NCBI GenBank assembly: GCA_020628635.1
Contig: JAHDEU010000033.1
Coordinates: forward strand, 1 to 11,034
From: Hellea sp.
Lineage (GTDB): Bacteria; Pseudomonadota; Alphaproteobacteria; Caulobacterales; Maricaulaceae
Length of the DNA stretch: 11,034 nucleotides
Reading direction: 5' to 3'
Shown: piece by piece, positions 6,714 through 11,034 of the stretch
Layout of the letters: each line of letters opens with the position of its first letter
Numbering within the stretch: position 1 is the first letter of the stretch
Position numbers and translations under genes: made by a program
The notes under the pieces: model-generated
What the model was told of the DNA's origin: nothing
The model's database searches: none
Seen by the model: the letters and a program-made list of their open reading frames with translations, nothing else

Positions 6714-6740
6714 ATTATGCTGGGTCCGACGATGCGTCAA
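6714..6740 (-). promoter_or_regulatory. Putative rplM-rpsI promoter
   Basis: On the minus strand TTGACG (6740-6735, five of six consensus) is followed after 15 bases by CATAAT (6719-6714, five of six). The spacing is short for sigma-70, which lowers confidence. A start site about seven bases on would give a leader of roughly 55-60 nt that contains the terminator-like hairpin. A weaker second pair, CTGAAA (6784-6779) and TATAGG (6762-6757) with 16-base spacing, lies upstream and could also act. Confidence 0.45.
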
Positions 6741-6804
6741 GACGATAGCTGCGTAACCTATAGCAAAATACTGTTGCCTTTCAGTGCAGTAAAGCCGCGG
6801 TGTA

Positions 6805-7860
6805 TCAATACCGTATATTTCTGCCGCGATAGGTCAGCCAGACTGCCGTCAAGAAGACGAGCACCGAGCTGAACTGATGCAGCAGGGCAAGGTTGAGCGG
6901 TGCCGCCGCAAGCAGCGTCCAAATGCCCAGTGCCACCTGCCAGAGCAGAAGTGCGCCCAGAACGACGATGGGCGCTGTGAGCGCGGGCACGCGACGGTAG
7001 CGCCAGGCCGCTACGGCAAAGAGCACGAGCAGGATGTAAGCCAAGGTCCGGTGGTTGAACTGGATCGCCGCCGGGTTCTCGAAGATATTGCGCAATGCCG
7101 GCTCCTGGATCAGGTAGCCGTCCGGAACGACGCGGCCGTCCATGAGCGGCCACTCATTATAGGTCTTGCCACTGCCCGTTCCCGCAACAAAAGCGCCCGC
7201 AACGATCTGCAGCCAGGTCGTGCCAAGCAAAACGCCGGGCAGGATGAACTTCCGGCCCGAGTCCGCACGGTCGCGGTTGCGAAATTCGAGATAGAGCCAG
7301 AGCAATACGCCCAAGATCACGAACGCCATGCCGAGATGGGTTGCGAGACGATATTGCGACACGCTCACCATGCCCTCTTGCAGGCCCGAATAGACCATCC
7401 ACCAACCGATCGCGCCCTGCAGGCCGATGAGCAGCAGCACGGCCGTGTAGGCAAAGCCCCTGCCCCGCGGCAGACGGCGCTTTATAGCGAGCCACAGGAA
7501 GGGCAGAGCCCAGACCAGGCCGATCACGCGGCCGAGCTGGCGATGAGCCCATTCCCAGAAGTAGATGAAACGAAACCCCGCCAGGTCCATGTCGGGATGT
7601 TCGGCGGAGAACTCCGGGATCTGCTTGTATTTCTCGAATTCGGACAGCCACTGCGCCTCGGACAGTGGCGGGAGTGCGCCTCGGATGGGCGCCCACTCCG
7701 TGATCGAAAGCCCGCTATTGGTCAGACGGGTCGCGCCGCCAACGACGATCATGGCGACGACCAGCAGCACCATGGACATCAGCCAGCCCGAAACCCAACC
7801 CGGCGCGCGGTGATGGGGCTTGGCAGCAAGGGATGGACGTGCGGCGGAAAGACTCGTCAT
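6805..7860 (-). CDS. ctaA: Heme A synthase, COX15/CtaA family
   Basis: This inner-membrane enzyme oxidises the C8 methyl group of heme O to the formyl group of heme A, the cofactor of aa3-type cytochrome c oxidase. The 351 residues fit the COX15-type (alphaproteobacterial and mitochondrial) branch. About eight hydrophobic segments are visible, roughly at 24-45, 99-125, 137-157, 172-192, 206-226, 268-286, 295-315 and 322-343. Four candidate heme-ligand histidines lie in conserved settings: H106 in EWAHRQLGR, H175 in ATHLG, H270 in FNHRTLAY and H328 in LLHQF. ATG at 7860 is chosen because GWVSGWLM begins just after a short cytoplasmic N terminus; no clear Shine-Dalgarno is present. It implies that the host respires with an aa3-type oxidase. 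No other oxidase assembly gene is in the window. Confidence 0.95.
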   Translation of the reverse strand: MTSLSAARPSLAAKPHHRAPGWVSGWLMSMVLLVVAMIVVGGATRLTNSGLSITEWAPIRGALPPLSEAQWLSEFEKYKQIPEFSAEHPDMDLAGFRFIYFWEWAHRQLGRVIGLVWALPFLWLAIKRRLPRGRGFAYTAVLLLIGLQGAIGWWMVYSGLQEGMVSVSQYRLATHLGMAFVILGVLLWLYLEFRNRDRADSGRKFILPGVLLGTTWLQIVAGAFVAGTGSGKTYNEWPLMDGRVVPDGYLIQEPALRNIFENPAAIQFNHRTLAYILLVLFAVAAWRYRRVPALTAPIVVLGALLLWQVALGIWTLLAAAPLNLALLHQFSSVLVFLTAVWLTYRGRNIRY

Positions 7861-7869
7861 GACTTGGCC

Positions 7870-7875
7870 GATATA
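7870..7875 (-). promoter_or_regulatory. Possible -10 element of ctaA
   Basis: CCTATATCG on the minus strand contains TATATC (7875-7870), the same -10-like word seen before tRNA-Glu. It ends nine bases before the ctaA ATG, so a start site there would leave almost no leader. No good -35 is found 16-18 bases upstream (GCGTAA at 17). Weak call. Confidence 0.28.
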
Positions 7876-7946
7876 GGTGGCAGGCGATGCAGTTACGCTG
7901 CGACAAAGACGCGAGCGAATGGCGCTGTTTCAGCTTGATCCGGGAC

Positions 7947-7957
7947 AAAGAAAAGAA
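7947..7957 (-). terminator. U-rich tract after tRNA-Pro
   Basis: Directly after the encoded CCA the minus strand reads TTCTTTTCTTT. Together with the tRNA acceptor/T-arm helix it could end transcription in the manner of an intrinsic terminator. No separate hairpin is present, so this is a weak inference. Confidence 0.3.
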
Positions 7958-8034
7958 TGGTCGGAGTAGCAGGATTCGAACCTGCGACCCCACGCCCCCC
8001 AGGCGTGTGCGCTACCGGACTGCGCCATACTCCG
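7958..8034 (-). tRNA. tRNA-Pro (anticodon GGG)
   Basis: The minus strand folds into a full 77-nt cloverleaf. The acceptor stem is CGGAGTA/TACTCCG, with a D arm GCGC...GCGC. The anticodon stem is CACGC/GCGTG around the loop CTGGGGG, which places GGG at 34-36. The variable loop is GGGTC, and the T arm is GCAGG-TTCGAAT-CCTGC. The 3' end is ACCA, so CCA is encoded. It reads CCC and CCU proline codons. A tRNA-Pro next to the ihfA-MerR pair is, as I recall, a common alphaproteobacterial arrangement. Confidence 0.98.
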
Positions 8035-8050
8035 CTCACTCGTGGGCGCG

Positions 8051-8079
8051 CCTATAGGTGGGCGGGACGTGCAGGGCAA
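8051..8079 (-). promoter_or_regulatory. Putative promoter of tRNA-Pro
   Basis: On the minus strand TTGCCC (8079-8074) and TATAGG (8056-8051) are separated by 17 bases, each matching four of six consensus positions. A G+C-rich discriminator CGCGCCCACG follows. The tRNA 5' end is 16 bases after the -10, so the 5' leader would be about ten bases. The layout mirrors that of tRNA-Glu. Confidence 0.5.
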
Positions 8080-8103
8080 GCCGCTGATGCGGGTCGTCTG
8101 CGT

Positions 8104-8697
8104 CTAAGATGCGTCTTTCGCGACGCTGTCCCAGTCATTGCGCAGCTTCTCCAGACGGCTCAGCGCATTACGGAGCTTGTCAGCGTCCGCCGCGGCGACG
8201 AGGGGCTCGGGTTCCGGCGCGGGTTCGGCGACCGCGACAGGTGCAGGTGCAGGTGCAGGTGACGTTGCAACGACGGGCGCGGGAGTGGGTGCGGGCACCA
8301 CGGTCGCGGTGATCGCCGCGCGTGGTCCGGCCTTCTCGGTGGATGGGCGCGGCGCCGGCTTCTCGATCCGCGCGGGCACGAGCGGGGTTTCCGTCAGGTC
8401 GCGGTCCCGCGACGCCTTCTCGACCGATCGGCCGAGATCCACGATGCGGGCTGCGCCGCTCTTCTTGATCAGCTTCTGGACATCCTTGATCGGGTGTCCT
8501 TCCTCGTGGAGCAGCGTCTTTATTCCGCGCAGGAATTCGATGTCCTCGGGCCGGTAGAACCGACGCCCACCACCGCGCTTGATCGGCTTGATGTCGGTGA
8601 ACTTGCTTTCCCAGAACCGTAGCACATGCGGCTGCAGTCCCAGCTCGTCGCCGGCTTCACTGATGGTGCGGAATGCGCGTGTTGTCTTCGCCTGCAT
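8104..8697 (-). CDS. MerR-family transcriptional regulator with Ala/Pro-rich tail
   Basis: The first 80 residues form a MerR-type winged helix-turn-helix: TISEAGDELGLQPHVLRFWESKF (11-33), the wing GGGRRFYRPEDIEFL (42-56) and a helix ending HPIKDVQKLIKK (68-79). The usual effector domain or metal-binding cysteines of classical MerR proteins are absent. Instead, residues about 105-168 are low-complexity Ala/Pro/Val/Glu, followed by a predicted helix DADKLRNALSRLEKLRNDWDSV (171-192) that might oligomerise. The ATG at 8697 follows CAGGG at suitable spacing and sits 33 bases after ihfA, so it is probably in the same operon. This gene is widespread next to ihfA in Alphaproteobacteria, but I know of no firm target or ligand. 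Total length is 197 residues. Confidence 0.88.
   Translation of the reverse strand: MQAKTTRAFRTISEAGDELGLQPHVLRFWESKFTDIKPIKRGGGRRFYRPEDIEFLRGIKTLLHEEGHPIKDVQKLIKKSGAARIVDLGRSVEKASRDRDLTETPLVPARIEKPAPRPSTEKAGPRAAITATVVPAPTPAPVVATSPAPAPAPVAVAEPAPEPEPLVAAADADKLRNALSRLEKLRNDWDSVAKDAS
8238..8261. repeat. Four tandem copies of a hexamer (CAGGTG)
   Basis: Four exact copies of CAGGTG lie inside the MerR-family gene. On the coding strand they read as in-frame CCT/GCA codons for the alternating Pro-Ala run at residues 147-153. The unit is six bases, so gain or loss of copies would change tail length without a frameshift. Confidence 0.9.
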
Positions 8698-8730
8698 GGA
8701 AACAGCCCTGATTGCGAATCAGAGCTTAGC

Positions 8731-9051
8731 CTATTTCGGGCTCAGAGACGAATCGACCCGCTCGCGCAGGACCTGGGACGGCTTGAAGACCAGAACGCGA
8801 CGCGACGTGATCGGCACTTCGACGCCTGTCTTCGGATTGCGACCGATGCGTTCGCGCTTGTCGCGCAGAAGGAAGGTCCCGAACCCAGCGAGCTTTACGT
8901 TTTCACCGCGCAGCAATGCAGAGGAGACGTGACCGATTACGGATTCAACCAAATCCGACGATTCGGAGCGCGACAATCCGATCTCACGGTAAACCGCTTC
9001 GGCGAGATCCGCCCGGGTCACTGTGCCGTTGTTGACTGTCTTGCTGCCCAT
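8731..9051 (-). CDS. ihfA: Integration host factor subunit alpha
   Basis: IHF alpha pairs with IHF beta to bind and sharply bend DNA in the minor groove, serving transcription, replication and recombination. From the ATG at 9051 the protein has 106 residues, against 99 in E. coli. The beta-arm signature is complete: GENVKLAGFGTF (49-60), RDKRERIGRNPKTG (63-76) with the intercalating proline P73, and ITSRRVLVFKPS (81-92). The RRV.VF form favours IhfA over HU or IhfB. A TTG at 9066 would add five residues; ATG is preferred, though the ribosome binding site is poor for both. It lies 76 bases after fabH from this start and 33 bases before the MerR gene. No IhfB gene is in the window. Confidence 0.95.
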   Translation of the reverse strand: MGSKTVNNGTVTRADLAEAVYREIGLSRSESSDLVESVIGHVSSALLRGENVKLAGFGTFLLRDKRERIGRNPKTGVEVPITSRRVLVFKPSQVLRERVDSSLSPK

Positions 9052-9127
9052 ATCCGGTGTTAACAATCAAAAGGGCACGAGAGTTTCAAGTGCAAATCGC
9101 GCTGTGAGGCAAATTTAACGTGTGGTT

Positions 9128-10093
9128 TCAGTATCGAAGCAGGCAGGCGCCCCAGGTGAAACCGCCGCCGAACGCTTCCAGCATGACGCTATCACCGCGC
9201 TTGATGCGCCCGTCCCTCACTGCCGCATCCATGGCGAGCGGCACGCTGGCAGCCGAGGTGTTGGCATGGCTGGCCACGGTCGAGACGACCTGCTCCGGTC
9301 GGAGTTTCAGGCGTTTCGCGACGGCCACGAGGATGCGCTGATTGGCTTGGTGCGGGACGAACCAGTCGATGTCGGTCACGGCGACATCGGCTTCGTCAGC
9401 GCATTGTTCGATGATCCCGGCGATATCCTTGACCGCGTGTTTGAACACGGCATTGCCGAGCATGCGCAGCTTGCCGACCGTGCCCGTCGCGGACGGTCCG
9501 CCATCGACATAGAGCATGTCCTTGTGCGCGCCGTCCGAGCGGATGACGGAGTGGATGACGCCGCGTTCGCTCCCCTCTTCCGCTTCGAGCACCACGGCCC
9601 CTGCCCCGTCGCCAAACAGCACGCAGGTCCCGCGGTCGTCCCAATCGAGAATGCGCGAGAAAGTTTCCGCGCCTATCAGCAGGATGCGCTTGTGCGCGCC
9701 CGCCTCGATCAGCTTGCTGGCAAGGTGGATGCCGTAGAGAAAACCGGAGCAGACGGCTTGAACGTCGAAGGCCGCGCCGTGGGACATGCCGAGCCGGTGC
9801 TGGATCATGGTTGCCGTCGACGGAAAGGTGAGATCCGGCGTGGAGGTCGCCACGAGCACGAGGTCGAGATCGGCTGGCATGCAGTCCGCGTGAGCCAGCG
9901 CTTTCTTTGCCGCCTCGTAGCCAAGATCGGCCGTGGTCTGACCGTGCGCCGCGATGTATCGCTGCTGAATGCCCGTGCGTTCGCGGATCCATTCATCAGA
10001 CGTGTCGAGACCAAGATCGTTGGCGAATTCCGCGTTTTGCATCACGCGTTCGGGCAGATAGCTGCCAATGCCACGGACAACCGCACGGATCAT
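9128..10093 (-). CDS. fabH: Beta-ketoacyl-ACP synthase III (FabH)
   Basis: FabH condenses an acyl-CoA (acetyl-CoA in most Gram-negatives) with malonyl-ACP to start fatty-acid synthesis in the cytoplasm. The thiolase-fold protein has 321 residues, about the length of E. coli FabH. The catalytic triad is clear: C115 in AVCSGFLYG, H248 in VPHQANQRI and N278 in SHANTSAAS. GDGAGAVVLE (161-170) and the C-terminal FGGGFTWGA (308-316) are further signatures. The ATG at 10093 overlaps the plsX stop (ATGA), which suggests translational coupling, and no separate promoter is likely. Substrate chain preference cannot be told from sequence alone. Confidence 0.97.
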   Translation of the reverse strand: MIRAVVRGIGSYLPERVMQNAEFANDLGLDTSDEWIRERTGIQQRYIAAHGQTTADLGYEAAKKALAHADCMPADLDLVLVATSTPDLTFPSTATMIQHRLGMSHGAAFDVQAVCSGFLYGIHLASKLIEAGAHKRILLIGAETFSRILDWDDRGTCVLFGDGAGAVVLEAEEGSERGVIHSVIRSDGAHKDMLYVDGGPSATGTVGKLRMLGNAVFKHAVKDIAGIIEQCADEADVAVTDIDWFVPHQANQRILVAVAKRLKLRPEQVVSTVASHANTSAASVPLAMDAAVRDGRIKRGDSVMLEAFGGGFTWGACLLRY

Positions 10094-11034
10094 ACGATGA
10101 AGCCTATATTGTCGTCCTCGTCATGCAGTGCGTCCATGCGCGCATCGATGGCGTCGAGGAAGTCCGTTTCGGCCAGACCGATGGCGATGTTCACGGCGTT
10201 GGCATAGCCGACCGCATCCGTTCCGCCGTGGCTCTTGATGACCACACCGTTCAGCCCGAGGAACACTGCTCCGTTCACGCGCCTGGGGTCGATTCTCCGC
10301 TTGAGCCGGAACAGCGCGAGAGAGTTGAGCGATGTCGTGAACTTGGACCAGACATTGCCCTTCAGCGCTTCGTTGAAGAAAGTCCCGATCAGCTTGGCCG
10401 TCCCTTCCGCCGTCTTCAGCGCGATATTGCCCGTGAAGCCGTCAGTGACCACCACATCCGCGCCGCCCATGGAGATGTCATTGCCCTCGACATAGCCGAC
10501 ATAGTTCAGCCCGAGCTGGCTTTGCGACAGGCGTTCGTGCGCTGCGCGGATGACGGCGTTGCCCTTCTGCTCTTCCGTGCCGACATTCAGCAGGCCGATC
10601 GTCGGGTTCTCTTTCTTGTATATGGCCTTGTAATAGGCCTCGCCCAGCACGGCGAACTCCGTCAGTTGCGCGGCGTCCACATCGACATTCGCGCCAACAT
10701 CCAGCACAACGGAAATGCCGTCGGGGTTGGGCCAACTTGCTGCCAGTGCAGGCCGCTGTACGCCCTGCTTCATACGGAGCTGCAGCTTTCCCATCGCCAT
10801 CAGCGCGCCGGTATTGCCCGCCGACAACGCAATGTTGGCACGTCCGGCCTTCACGCCCGCCACCGCATTCCACATGGAGCTGTCCTTGCCGCGGCGCAGC
10901 GCCTGGCTCGGCTTCGCGTCCATGGCGATGACCTTCTCGGTATGCACGATTTCGGAGCGTTCACGCGTGCGCGGGGCCTTGGACAGCAACGGGTCGAGCT
11001 GCGCCTTGTCGCCGTGCAGCAGGAAACGCGCGCG
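10090..11034 (-). CDS. plsX: Phosphate acyltransferase PlsX, 5' end missing
   Basis: PlsX converts acyl-ACP to acyl-phosphate, the acyl donor for PlsY in phosphatidic-acid synthesis, and acts at the membrane surface. The frame runs without a stop to the window edge, so the gene continues upstream. About 314 residues are visible of an expected 340-350, and the N-terminal MGGD motif is missing. A TTG at 10989 is only an internal codon: upstream residues FLLHGDKAQLDPLL fit the family. Seen motifs are AMDAKPSQALR, SAGNTGALM, VVLDVGANVD, LLNVGTEEQKGN, VVTDGFTGNIALKT and NGVVIKSHGG. The stop overlaps fabH by four bases. The pairing of plsX with fabH links phospholipid and fatty-acid synthesis and is conserved in many bacteria. 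Confidence 0.97.
   Translation of the reverse strand, partial: RARFLLHGDKAQLDPLLSKAPRTRERSEIVHTEKVIAMDAKPSQALRRGKDSSMWNAVAGVKAGRANIALSAGNTGALMAMGKLQLRMKQGVQRPALAASWPNPDGISVVLDVGANVDVDAAQLTEFAVLGEAYYKAIYKKENPTIGLLNVGTEEQKGNAVIRAAHERLSQSQLGLNYVGYVEGNDISMGGADVVVTDGFTGNIALKTAEGTAKLIGTFFNEALKGNVWSKFTTSLNSLALFRLKRRIDPRRVNGAVFLGLNGVVIKSHGGTDAVGYANAVNIAIGLAETDFLDAIDARMDALHDEDDNIGFIV

Noticed and set aside
6651..6740. 30-residue N-terminal extension of L13 starting from TTG at 6740
   Set aside because: The frame is open but overlaps the promoter candidate and leader hairpin. L13 homologues start at the ATG at 6650.
6774..6800. Hairpin at the end of ctaA (CTTT/AAAG arms)
   Set aside because: Only four A-T-rich pairs and no adjacent U tract; the 6690-6662 hairpin is a much better terminator.
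6877..7938. 353-codon plus-strand frame opposite ctaA
   Set aside because: It is antisense to a membrane protein with all four histidines conserved, and its own product looks like random charged sequence.
9061..9089. Possible promoter before ihfA (TTGAAA at 9089-9084)
   Set aside because: No acceptable -10 follows: TTGTTA at 17-base spacing matches the consensus poorly. Readthrough from plsX-fabH explains expression.
1..11034. CRISPR arrays, insertion sequences, prophage or defence genes
   Set aside because: I saw no spaced direct repeats, terminal inverted repeats, transposase or integrase motifs, or composition breaks. The two tRNA genes show no att-like duplication within the window.

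Overview
This is a 62-65% G+C-looking (estimated by eye) chromosomal window of housekeeping genes from an alphaproteobacterium. The evidence is the plsX-fabH-ihfA-MerR-tRNA-Pro order, a COX15-type heme A synthase next to rplM-rpsI-argC, and an aminotransferase/glpX/recJ cluster. I cannot fix the genus; a Caulobacterales/Hyphomonadales-like or Rhodobacterales-like bacterium is plausible but unproven. All twelve protein genes and both tRNA genes lie on the minus strand, so the biological order runs from high to low coordinates. No stretch over 300 bases lacks a gene; the longest gap is the 154-base rplM leader region.

Block 1 (11034-8104) is a lipid/chromatin cluster. It holds plsX (5' end cut by the window), fabH (ATGA overlap with plsX), ihfA, and a MerR-family regulator with a long Ala/Pro-rich tail. 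PlsX supplies acyl-phosphate for phospholipids, FabH starts fatty-acid chains, and IhfA bends DNA. tRNA-Pro(GGG) follows at 8034-7958 with a recognisable promoter.

Block 2 (7860-4539) holds heme A synthase (ctaA/COX15), then rplM-rpsI (ribosomal proteins L13 and S9) and argC (arginine biosynthesis). Intrinsic-terminator-like hairpins sit 11 nt upstream of the rplM start and 16 nt upstream of the argC start. A plausible promoter lies upstream of the first, so these two sites are the best candidates for undescribed regulation here.

Block 3 (4499-130) holds a small putative lipoprotein of unknown function, an AlaC-type aminotransferase (ATGA overlap), class II fructose-1,6-bisphosphatase glpX, and recJ (GTGA overlap with glpX). 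Related clusters, as I recall them, carry homoserine dehydrogenase between the aminotransferase and glpX; here that position is empty. tRNA-Glu(UUC) is cut off by the left edge and has its own promoter.

I found no mobile element, CRISPR array, prophage, defence system or new enzyme cluster. The unusual content is regulatory: leader hairpins, coupled overlaps, a low-complexity protein tail and one unknown lipoprotein.
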